Assembly (NCBI GenBank): GCA_902787595.1
Contig: CADAHD010000118.1
Coordinates: 1-7,053 of the forward strand
Length of the DNA: 7,053 nt
Source: an uncultured Lachnospiraceae bacterium
Lineage (GTDB): Bacteria > Bacillota_A > Clostridia > Lachnospirales > Lachnospiraceae
Direction of reading: 5' to 3'
This document shows, one piece after another, positions 1 through 5,448 of this stretch. Positions within the stretch are counted from its first letter, which is position 1, and the number at the start of each line of letters is the position of its first letter. A program made the position numbers and the translations under genes. A model generated the notes under the pieces. That model was not told the DNA's origin. It searched no databases and saw nothing but the letters and a program-made list of their open reading frames with translations.

Positions 1-529
1 TTCTGATATATTCATCCCGATATCCCAGACGACACTCCGCCAGAGCTGTATCAGGCATTTCATTTATGGCCTTCGCATCCGGAAAGCTGTAGTATTTTCC
101 GCCCTCAGGGTCCTTACGCAGCTTACCCGCTCTTTCGCATAAAAGCTCTATCGACCTTTTGATCGCAGGGATATTGCGGTTCTGGGATATGATAAAGCTT
201 ATCAGCGCCTCCCAGGGATCCTGCTTAAGTATCCTTATCCCCTGCTGATCTGTGGCCGCCGCATACAGAAAGGGGTCTTTCTTTTTGCTTATCCTGCCGC
301 GTATGCTGCTGTAATCCGTATCCGCATCCAGATAGTCCTTCCACATGCGTTCATATTCCGCTTCATCGCAGGAAAGCTCATACGAATCTGCAGACAGTTT
401 CTTAATGATCAGGCAGCTGTCCTTGTGCGGCACACGAAAGCCCCCATCCGGCAGCTCTTCCCAGCGGAAACACTGCCCGCTGTCGGCTATCTGTTTTAAA
501 TTTAGGTCGTCTTTAAATGTCAGTATCAT
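1..529 (-). CDS. ogg: 8-oxoguanine DNA glycosylase (OGG family), N-terminal 176 residues, 3' end beyond window
   Basis: The product should excise 8-oxoguanine from oxidised DNA (base excision repair). Reading from the ATG at 529-527 gives 176 codons without a stop, running off the left edge. Residues 1 to about 85 resemble the OGG N-terminal domain, with the GQCFRW motif at 18-23 and a D-x-D-T-D-Y segment at 68-73. The start of the HhH-GPD domain follows: [14 protein letters not shown] at 104-117 matches the family's DPWE..ISFI.S.N signature. By alignment from memory, N117 corresponds to Asn149 of human OGG1. The L-G-Y-R-x-x-Y-I stretch at 168-175 is also typical. The helix-hairpin-helix with the catalytic Lys lies outside the window, so activity cannot be judged. 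The start is set by the ATGA overlap with the deoC stop, which suggests translational coupling; the ribosome site is a weak AGCAGGG just upstream. Family assignment is fairly sure; bacterial length is usually near 270-300 residues. Confidence 0.88.
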   Translation of the reverse strand, partial: MILTFKDDLNLKQIADSGQCFRWEELPDGGFRVPHKDSCLIIKKLSADSYELSCDEAEYERMWKDYLDADTDYSSIRGRISKKKDPFLYAAATDQQGIRILKQDPWEALISFIISQNRNIPAIKRSIELLCERAGKLRKDPEGGKYYSFPDAKAINEMPDTALAECRLGYRDEYIR

Positions 530-1176
530 CCCTGCTTCACTATCTTCACTATCCTGCTGGTGCCCAGGCGCGAAGCCCCCAGTTCCATGAACTTCTGTGC
601 ATCCTCAAGGGAGGAGATCCCTCCGGCCGCCTTGATCTTTACATTCTTTCCTACATGTTCTGCCATCAGGGCCACATCATCAAAGGTAGCTCCGCCTGTA
701 GAGAAACCGGTCGATGTCTTGATATAATCCGCGCCGGACTCCGTTACTATCTCACACATCTTTATCTTTTCTTCTTCGGTCAAAAGGCAGGTCTCTATTA
801 TCACCTTAAGTATATGCTCACCGCAGGCAGCTTTTATCTGCTTTATCTCATCAAGGACCGCCTTATCATCTCCGGCCTTAAGCCTTCCCACATTGATCAC
901 CATGTCTATCTCGGAAGCCCCGTTCTCTATAGCTTCCTTTGTCTCAAATACCTTTGCTGCGGTAGTCATATTTCCATTCGGGAAGCCGATCACCGTGCAG
1001 ATATTAAGCTCCGGCCCCGCATATTCATGAGCCTCTTTAACATAACAGGGCGGTATGCAGACCGATGCAGTCTTATACTTAAGCGCATCATCACATAATG
1101 CCTTTATCTCATCCAAAGTAGCTGTCTGCAGCAGCAGCGTATGATCACATGCCGCCAGTATTCTTTCAGTATCCAT
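526..1176 (-). CDS. deoC: Deoxyribose-phosphate aldolase
   Basis: This class I aldolase cleaves 2-deoxy-D-ribose 5-phosphate to glyceraldehyde 3-phosphate and acetaldehyde, the last step of deoxynucleoside catabolism in the cytosol. At 216 residues it has the normal length for the short bacterial DeoC. The DeoC/LacD TIM-barrel motifs are all visible: D-H-T near residue 11, VIGFPNG at 62-68, EIDMVINVG at 89-97 (D91 as the conserved acid), YIKTSTGF at 151-158 with K153 as Schiff-base lysine, and KIKAAGGI at 180-187 with K182 as the second active-site lysine. A strong Shine-Dalgarno (AGGAAGGAG, 1187-1195) lies 10 bases before the ATG. Its TGA overlaps the ATG of the OGG gene. Upstream are a terminator pair and a sigma-A-like promoter, so deoC probably heads its own transcript. 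No nucleoside phosphorylase or deaminase gene is seen next to it, unlike many deo operons. Very secure call. Confidence 0.97.
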   Translation of the reverse strand: MDTERILAACDHTLLLQTATLDEIKALCDDALKYKTASVCIPPCYVKEAHEYAGPELNICTVIGFPNGNMTTAAKVFETKEAIENGASEIDMVINVGRLKAGDDKAVLDEIKQIKAACGEHILKVIIETCLLTEEEKIKMCEIVTESGADYIKTSTGFSTGGATFDDVALMAEHVGKNVKIKAAGGISSLEDAQKFMELGASRLGTSRIVKIVKQG

Positions 1177-1186
1177 CTCTTATTCT

Positions 1187-1238
1187 CTCCTTCCTGTCGG
1201 GATGAAAAAAGGATAGCAAAAAGCGTGGCCTTTTTCAA
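1187..1238 (-). promoter_or_regulatory. Predicted sigma-A promoter and ribosome site for deoC-ogg
   Basis: On the minus strand a TTGAAA (-35, 1233-1238) is followed after exactly 17 bases by TATCCT (-10, 1210-1215). Transcription would begin near the A at 1203, leaving a leader of about 26 bases that contains the AGGAAGGAG ribosome site at 1187-1195. The fit to the consensus is good at -35 (5 of 6) and fair at -10 (4 of 6). It stands immediately after terminators that close the upstream gene, as expected for a new transcription unit. The -35 box lies in the loop of the second hairpin. No operator for a DeoR-like repressor was recognised. Confidence 0.55.
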
Positions 1239-1247
1239 GCCATCGCT
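1218..1247 (-). terminator. Possible second rho-independent terminator (weaker)
   Basis: On the minus strand the arms AGCG-a-TGGC (1239-1247) and GCCACGCT (1222-1229) pair as an 8-bp stem with one bulged A. They enclose a 9-base loop (1230-1238) and are followed by a short T-run (1218-1222, the first T pairing in the stem). It lies about 20 bases after the stronger terminator, as a possible back-up. The T-run is short and the element overlaps the predicted deoC promoter, so the hairpin may instead have a regulatory role or be incidental. Confidence 0.45.
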
Positions 1248-1262
1248 ACCTTACAAGTCAGT

Positions 1263-1286
1263 AAAAAAGGAGCCCTCCCGCTCCTT
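1263..1286 (-). terminator. Rho-independent terminator after the cysteine-cluster gene
   Basis: On the minus strand AAGGAGC (1280-1286) and GCTCCTT (1267-1273) form a perfect 7-bp stem around a 6-base loop (GGGAGG), followed by four more T residues (1263-1266). The first base of the stem is the last base of the upstream gene's TGA stop codon (1286-1288), so gene and terminator are contiguous. It closes the transcript of the genes lying between here and the right part of the window and isolates deoC. Confidence 0.85.
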
Positions 1287-2179
1287 CAAAACAGATCCAG
1301 CATGCTGTCCAGATATATCTCTTCTCTCAGCTTCAGCCGATACTCCGGCAGAGTCATATAATACAGCAGCATCTCCAGTATCACGGCGCTGCCCAGGCTG
1401 CGTCCTTCTATCTTGAAATTCGAAAAGCCCTGCGGCATATATACATTCAGAATATCTTCCGTACCTATGAAGCCCGGATTTTTCATAGCCTCCGAAAAGC
1501 GGTAGCCTTTTTCAGCATCCGGAGACGCACAGATATGCTCTTCGATATCCTCTCCCAGACTTTTCCTGCTTACATTTTCGTAGCAGCTCTTTCTGGCGCG
1601 GCAGTCAAAACTGCAGCACTCATTACACAAAAACTCTGCCTTTTGTTTAAGCCCGGCAGGCAGCGCGTTCAGCTCATTAAACTTCTTATTCAGTCTGAAA
1701 TCCGGCACAACATAGCTGAATTCCGCGCGCCTTAGTTCATTTTCAAAGTCATTGAAATCCGTAATTACTTTCGTGGTTGATGATACAAAATAAAACCCGG
1801 GGTAATTCTTACTTATATAGTCCATCAAAAGATCCGAATATATGATCACGCCGTTTTGTGTTCTTCCGTTTTTTTCAAAGAGAGAACACAAAGCGTTACA
1901 TTTCCTGTCGGAAAGATGCTGCTCTTTGATCAATGAATTGCTGAATGTCAGTCGTGAAGAAATTTCATATTCTTTCATAAGCACAGCAACTTCTTCAGTA
2001 TCCGCATCCCCGAAGCCCACACGTCCTCCGCCCCAGATGCAGTCTGCGGGAGCGCCATAGATCGAACCAATCTCGCACCAGGCGTAAAAGTATTCCCTGT
2101 GTTCCCTGTATAATGGCAGGAACAACTTATAAAGCCCGTAAAATTCAAACAGTCCCGGCAGATGATAGTACGCTTTCAT
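1286..2179 (-). CDS. Conserved-looking cysteine-cluster protein, possibly U32-peptidase-like TIM barrel
   Basis: I do not recognise a characterised function. The 297-residue protein is soluble, with no signal peptide or membrane helix. Its clearest mark is a cysteine cluster at 185-199 (C185, C188, C189, C193, C199, in the pattern C-x2-CC-x3-C-x5-C), with a further Cys at 217, which could hold an iron-sulfur cluster. The segment FKIEGR at 255-260 resembles the KIEGR motif of the U32 peptidase family (PrtC, UbiU/UbiV, TrhP), members of which bind 4Fe-4S through conserved cysteines; that kinship is tentative. Other distinctive stretches are IYGAPADCIWGGGR at 40-53, FVSSTTKVI at 131-139 and YVVPDFRLNK at 156-165. 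The ATG lies 4 bases after the HAD gene's TAA (TAAgagaATG), with only a weak ribosome site, so translation probably depends on the upstream gene. Its stop abuts a strong terminator, making it the last gene of its transcript. The gene is secure; the family is not. Confidence 0.6.
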   Translation of the reverse strand: MKAYYHLPGLFEFYGLYKLFLPLYREHREYFYAWCEIGSIYGAPADCIWGGGRVGFGDADTEEVAVLMKEYEISSRLTFSNSLIKEQHLSDRKCNALCSLFEKNGRTQNGVIIYSDLLMDYISKNYPGFYFVSSTTKVITDFNDFENELRRAEFSYVVPDFRLNKKFNELNALPAGLKQKAEFLCNECCSFDCRARKSCYENVSRKSLGEDIEEHICASPDAEKGYRFSEAMKNPGFIGTEDILNVYMPQGFSNFKIEGRSLGSAVILEMLLYYMTLPEYRLKLREEIYLDSMLDLF

Positions 2180-2183
2180 TCTC

Positions 2184-2846
2184 TTAAAATGATCCTTTAT
2201 CCAGATAGTCCGCTACATCGATAAGGCTGTCAAGCACCGCCTCTGCCTTTTGTCTCATTTCATCATCCGCAGGCAGGATATCCGGAACCATTATGGGTTT
2301 AAGCTTTCCGCTGTAAGCCGCTCTTATTCCGTTAAATGAATCCTCTATGGCATATGATCTCTGCGGCAAAACTCCCAGCTTTTCACATGCTTTCAGAAAT
2401 ATATCAGGTTCGGGTTTGCTCTTTTCCACCATATCGCCCGAGACTATCTCATCAAAATAATCCAGCATCCCGGCATCATTCAGCTGACGGATGACCGTTT
2501 CTTTTTTTGAGGATGAGGCCAGGGCTATCTTTTTATCATTCTTTTTCAGGAACTCCAGGATCTCACGGGCTCCCTTCTTTACAGGCAGTCTGCCGCCGTC
2601 ATATCTCTCATGATACATCTGTGAAGTTTCCCGGTCATACTTATCATACGGGAAGTCTTCACCATAAGTATCAAAAATGATCTGCCTTGTCCTCGCAGCA
2701 TTTACTCCTATGCATTTATAATACGGCGTTTTTATATCCGGAATAGAATACTTTTCTGCCAGCTCGATCCAGCACTCCATAATAGCTCTTTCCGAATCGA
2801 ATATCACTCCGTCCATATCAAAAACAACTGCATCAAAATCTTTCAT
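2184..2846 (-). CDS. HAD-superfamily hydrolase, beta-phosphoglucomutase/phosphatase-like (subfamily IA)
   Basis: A cytosolic phosphate-ester hydrolase or phosphomutase of 220 residues, the usual length for this group. All four HAD motifs are present: motif I FDMDGV at 9-14 with nucleophile D10 and acid/base D12; motif II LASSS at 109-113; motif III with K144 in SKPEPD at 143-148; motif IV IEDS at 167-170 with E168 and D169 for magnesium. The cap domain between motifs I and II (about 18-85) is helical, as in beta-phosphoglucomutase and small sugar-phosphate phosphatases. The cap does not reveal the substrate; no maltose or trehalose phosphorylase gene stands nearby to argue for beta-phosphoglucomutase. 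The start is supported by GGGGAG (2856-2861) nine bases upstream. It is separated by 132 bases, containing a tandem repeat, from the DHFR-GNAT gene, and by 4 bases from the next gene downstream. Family sure, reaction unknown. Confidence 0.9.
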   Translation of the reverse strand: MKDFDAVVFDMDGVIFDSERAIMECWIELAEKYSIPDIKTPYYKCIGVNAARTRQIIFDTYGEDFPYDKYDRETSQMYHERYDGGRLPVKKGAREILEFLKKNDKKIALASSSKKETVIRQLNDAGMLDYFDEIVSGDMVEKSKPEPDIFLKACEKLGVLPQRSYAIEDSFNGIRAAYSGKLKPIMVPDILPADDEMRQKAEAVLDSLIDVADYLDKGSF

Positions 2847-2870
2847 AACTCATATCTCCCCGGATGATCC

Positions 2871-2975
2871 TACGTGCGGACATGCCGGTCTTTCTATCTT
2901 TTTCAATTCCTCCGCGCAAACACGCAGGCATTTCTTTCTGTTTCAGTTCCTCCACGCAGACTCGCAGGCCTTTCC
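2871..2975 (-). repeat. Degenerate 40-bp tandem repeat between DHFR-GNAT and HAD genes
   Basis: Two adjoining 40-bp units, 2901-2940 and 2941-2980, match at about 31 of 40 positions (29 of the first 34). The 30 bases before them (2871-2900) match the second half or so of the unit at about 20 of 30, suggesting an older third copy. Read on the minus strand, each good unit contains CCTGCG, a 6-base spacer, TGCGYGG and then a purine-rich GGAGGAA. In 2901-2940 the CC-GCG and CGC-GG parts (2912-2928) can pair as a short hairpin with one bulged T; the neighbouring copy keeps this through a G-U pair. There are no spacers, so this is not a CRISPR. Apart from the repeat and the HAD ribosome site, I see nothing else in this gap. 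Confidence 0.7.
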
Positions 2976-2978
2976 GGC

Positions 2979-3983
2979 TCAGAACCTGTATTGCATGAAA
3001 TTTCCGTTGTGTTCAAAACCGTATGCGGTATAGAGCTTAACTCCCATATCGGATGCAGTGATCCAGACCGCGCCGCAGCCGTAATCTCTCGCTTCGTTCA
3101 CCACTCTGTTCAAAAGATCCTGCGCTATGCCCATCCGCCTGTAATCCGGATCGGTAAACATGCTTGATAAAAGTCCCAGTCTTCCCGTAGGACAGGTAAA
3201 ATACGGAGGCTTCTCCACAAATGACATGCCGCTGGTCCCTATGATCTTTTCACCATCCAGCGCAAGCCAGGATACGAAGGTATCTTCTGTCATGTGCTTC
3301 TCATAATAAGCTTTAAGCGCTGCAGCAAGGTCCACATTCTTCGGCACCTCACGCCCTTCAGTGGTATATTCTTCAGTAAGCTGCGTGATCCTCATATTGA
3401 TAAACGTATCCAGATCGGACTGTGTAAGTTTGCGGTAAGTTATGATTTTATCTCCGATCTTTTTTTCCTGCACGCGTCTTGTATAAACCGTACGAGTAAA
3501 CTTTATCTCATCTCCGCCGCTCACGCCCGTCTTTTTTTCAAACGCCTCCGCATCAAACTCAGGGAAGAATACATCGCCGTCTTCAACGACAGTATCCACC
3601 TCGGTGATATACATTTTATCTACAAAGGCTACAGCTTCTTTATACAGCCCGTATCCGCCGGAAATATATATATCAGGCTCTCCCTTGGGCGTAAAGCCGG
3701 CGCGGCTTAAAGCTTCCTTATCCTGCGCTAAAGCTATGGCTTCCTGCACCGAAGGCGCGCTCAGAAGATTTTCCCCTTCATATTTTTCTGTCCGCGAAAC
3801 AATGATGTTAAGGCGGTTCGGCAGAGGATGTCCTATCTCCTCATAAGACTTTCTTCCCATCACGACTACATTCCCCGTAGTCAGTTCCTTAAACTGTTTC
3901 TGTTCCCCCTTTATCCTCCAGGGTATCTGTCCGTTCTTTCCTATCACATTATTTTTAGAACGAGCCACTATCAAACCTACCAT
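2979..3983 (-). CDS. Dihydrofolate reductase fused to a GNAT N-acetyltransferase
   Basis: Residues 1 to about 168 form a complete DHFR, which reduces dihydrofolate to tetrahydrofolate with NADPH. Visible are VIGKNGQIPW at 13-22, the acidic folate-binding residue E27 (Glu, where E. coli has Asp27) in IKGEQKQFKELT, VVVMGRKSYEEIG at 39-51 for NADPH, and the ISGGYGLY loop at 107-114. After a charged linker (about 170-179), residues 180-334 look like a full GNAT domain, acetylating an unknown amine with acetyl-CoA. This has a motif A of the R-x-x-G-I-A type (R282 or R283 to A287) in the Y-R-R-M-G-I-A stretch and the usual VKLYTAYGFE C-terminal segment at 315-324. There is no Met between 125 and 196, so the GNAT part has no evident start codon of its own at its N-terminus. 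A good AGGAG (3990-3994) lies 6 bases before the ATG. A fused layout is unusual: DHFR is normally a single domain of about 160 residues, or fused to thymidylate synthase in protists. Confidence 0.92.
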   Translation of the reverse strand: MVGLIVARSKNNVIGKNGQIPWRIKGEQKQFKELTTGNVVVMGRKSYEEIGHPLPNRLNIIVSRTEKYEGENLLSAPSVQEAIALAQDKEALSRAGFTPKGEPDIYISGGYGLYKEAVAFVDKMYITEVDTVVEDGDVFFPEFDAEAFEKKTGVSGGDEIKFTRTVYTRRVQEKKIGDKIITYRKLTQSDLDTFINMRITQLTEEYTTEGREVPKNVDLAAALKAYYEKHMTEDTFVSWLALDGEKIIGTSGMSFVEKPPYFTCPTGRLGLLSSMFTDPDYRRMGIAQDLLNRVVNEARDYGCGAVWITASDMGVKLYTAYGFEHNGNFMQYRF

Positions 3984-4040
3984 TATCTTCTCCTCTCATT
4001 GTCAGACTTACGCTGCCTTGATCCTTAATTTCTCCGCTCA

Positions 4041-4178
4041 TCACTGCTGTCTGCTTAACAGCTGTTTCATGATCTCTATACCATGTTTTGCTACTTCCAG
4101 ATCTTCCTCCGAAAGAGCCCCGCTGAATGCAAAAGACATTTTATATCCCTCATATTCTTCATGGTAGATTCTGTGTCA
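4041..4178 (-). pseudogene. Small ORF or 3' remnant of a lost gene in the gap before DHFR-GNAT
   Basis: Within the 251-base gap 3984-4234 one minus-strand frame stays open from just after a TGA (4176-4178) to a TGA at 4041-4043, giving 44 codons with protein-like composition (EEYEGYK, then FSGALSEEDLEVAKHGIEIM). It could be translated as 32 residues from the ATG at 4137-4139, which has GAGGG (near 4147-4151) about 8 bases upstream. Alternatively it is the C-terminal end of a degraded gene: an F-S-G-x-L-S-x-E-D-L-x-x-A start to a final helix is reminiscent of the tails of some PLP-dependent aminotransferases, but this is weak and from memory. The stretch 4179-4234 shows no gene and no clear terminator for the glycosyltransferase. 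Treat as an unverified small gene or remnant. Confidence 0.35.
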
Positions 4179-4234
4179 CAGGGCGGTTCGGTACCAATTC
4201 AGCCACCTTATGAGGGCTTCCATGCCTTAAACGA

Positions 4235-5446
4235 TCAGTCATATGTACCTCTGTAATCCTCATTTAAACTTTGCAGGATCGTATTTATTCCGCCACCCCG
4301 GATCAGTTTCTCGCCCAAAGCCTGTGCATTTTCACGTGTTTCTTCGGAAGCGATCAGCTCATCAGCCATCTTCCTTATATTGCCGGCGCAAAAGTCTTTA
4401 TGATCAAGCAGCTTCCCGGCGCCCGCGTTTTCAACAGACTGTGCGTTATATTTTCTCTCAAATACCTTCCCCGGAACCATGAGCTGGGGAACACCGTAAA
4501 GCAGACCGTCCACCACACTGTTCTGTCCGCCATGGTTTATAAACAGCGCCGCATCTTCCAATAGTTTAGCAAAATCCCATTTTTGTGCAACATGAATATT
4601 GCCGTCTTCCTGCAGCTTCAGATATTTTGATGCTATATAAAGCTGATATGGTGAAGCTTTAAACGCCTCTTTGATCTCATGCAGCATTTTCTTTGCAGGG
4701 ACAGTTCCGTTTCCCATGTACACAAGTATATTATGGCGTGAGTTCTGCACCGGCTGCAGCTTTTCACCCTGTATTGCCTCTTCAGCGCTCTTTTCTTCCG
4801 GTGCCGCCTTCATTGTTCCGATATAGGTGACCTTTTTATCAAACGGCTCCAGTTCCGGAATACTTGGGCAGAACTTCTCATCCGCCCATTCAAACAGTTC
4901 AAGAGCCGATGATACCTTTGGCAACCCCCATTCACCAAGCAGTTTATTCAAGCCTTTTGCAAGCTTGGGCTCGCAGGCATATTCCTTCTGTGTCGGGAAA
5001 CTCACGGTTGTATAAAGCCGGACATGCTCAAGCTTTGCAGCGATAAAAGCCGAGATATTGAACTCGCTGTATACGACGTCAGGCTCAAAATCCCTGATGG
5101 CGCTGCGTATATCCTCAACGCTCTTCTTTAAATATCTCTTATCAAGGTTACCCGTAAAAAACAGAACCTGCTCAAAACTTTTCACTGTCTTCTTAGAAGT
5201 GATACCAAGTTTCTGCACCAACGGAAAAAAGAACTTTGCAGAGATCTTAGGCATCCCCATGGGCGTAGGTATCTCAAGCTTATAGTTCTTAATGCCATCA
5301 AGTTCTATGTAATTTACATCCCTTGCCATGCAGGTACACACTTCCATACCGGCATTCCTAAAGCCTTCCGCCAGTATCCTGCACCTGCTGCCGGGCCCCG
5401 CTGTCTCAGCCATAGCCGGCATCGGAACGATCAGGATCTTTTTCAT
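4235..5446 (-). CDS. GT-B fold glycosyltransferase, GT1/UGT-MGT-like
   Basis: The 403-residue protein is expected to move a sugar from a nucleotide-sugar to a small acceptor in the cytosol. The N-terminal Rossmann half opens with MKKILIVPMPAMAE followed by GPGSRCRILAEGFRNAGMEV (17-36), as in UGT/MGT enzymes. The C-terminal donor-binding half carries the family signature: FINHGGQNSVVDGLLYGVP at 302-319, LMVPGKVFERKYNAQ at 322-336 and ENAGAGK at 339-345. Length is near the 390-430 usual for the family. No signal peptide or membrane segment is apparent. The acceptor cannot be read from the sequence; macrolides, flavonoids, sterols and lipids are all used by relatives. The ATG follows the glycerate kinase TAA by 2 bases, with AAAGG (5454-5458) seven bases upstream inside the kinase gene, so the two are almost surely co-translated. 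Confidence 0.9.
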   Translation of the reverse strand: MKKILIVPMPAMAETAGPGSRCRILAEGFRNAGMEVCTCMARDVNYIELDGIKNYKLEIPTPMGMPKISAKFFFPLVQKLGITSKKTVKSFEQVLFFTGNLDKRYLKKSVEDIRSAIRDFEPDVVYSEFNISAFIAAKLEHVRLYTTVSFPTQKEYACEPKLAKGLNKLLGEWGLPKVSSALELFEWADEKFCPSIPELEPFDKKVTYIGTMKAAPEEKSAEEAIQGEKLQPVQNSRHNILVYMGNGTVPAKKMLHEIKEAFKASPYQLYIASKYLKLQEDGNIHVAQKWDFAKLLEDAALFINHGGQNSVVDGLLYGVPQLMVPGKVFERKYNAQSVENAGAGKLLDHKDFCAGNIRKMADELIASEETRENAQALGEKLIRGGGINTILQSLNEDYRGTYD

Positions 5447-5448
5447 AT

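Noticed and set aside
517..1098. 193-codon open frame on the plus strand across deoC
   Set aside because: It lies wholly antisense to an unmistakable deoC; its product shows no family motif and there is no fitting ribosome site.
2833..2931. 32-codon minus-strand frame starting inside the tandem repeat and overlapping the HAD start
   Set aside because: The nearest GGAGG is about 17 bases from its ATG, the composition is basic and repeat-derived, and openness of such a short frame is not informative.
2901..2980. Possible CRISPR-like repeats
   Set aside because: The 40-bp units are directly adjoining without spacers, diverged from each other, and no cas gene is present.
3294..3710. 138-codon plus-strand frame antisense to DHFR-GNAT, and a similar one at 5578-5994 antisense to glycerate kinase
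   Set aside because: Both are mirror frames of well-supported genes, with unstructured composition and no recognisable motif.
4070..4090. Extended -10 (TGGTATAGA) on the minus strand upstream of DHFR-GNAT
   Set aside because: No acceptable -35 box at the right distance, and it lies within the open frame of the gap; too weak to annotate as a promoter.
4179..4234. Terminator after the glycosyltransferase gene
   Set aside because: Only short imperfect pairings (for example AGCC with GGCT) and no T-run follow; no convincing hairpin.
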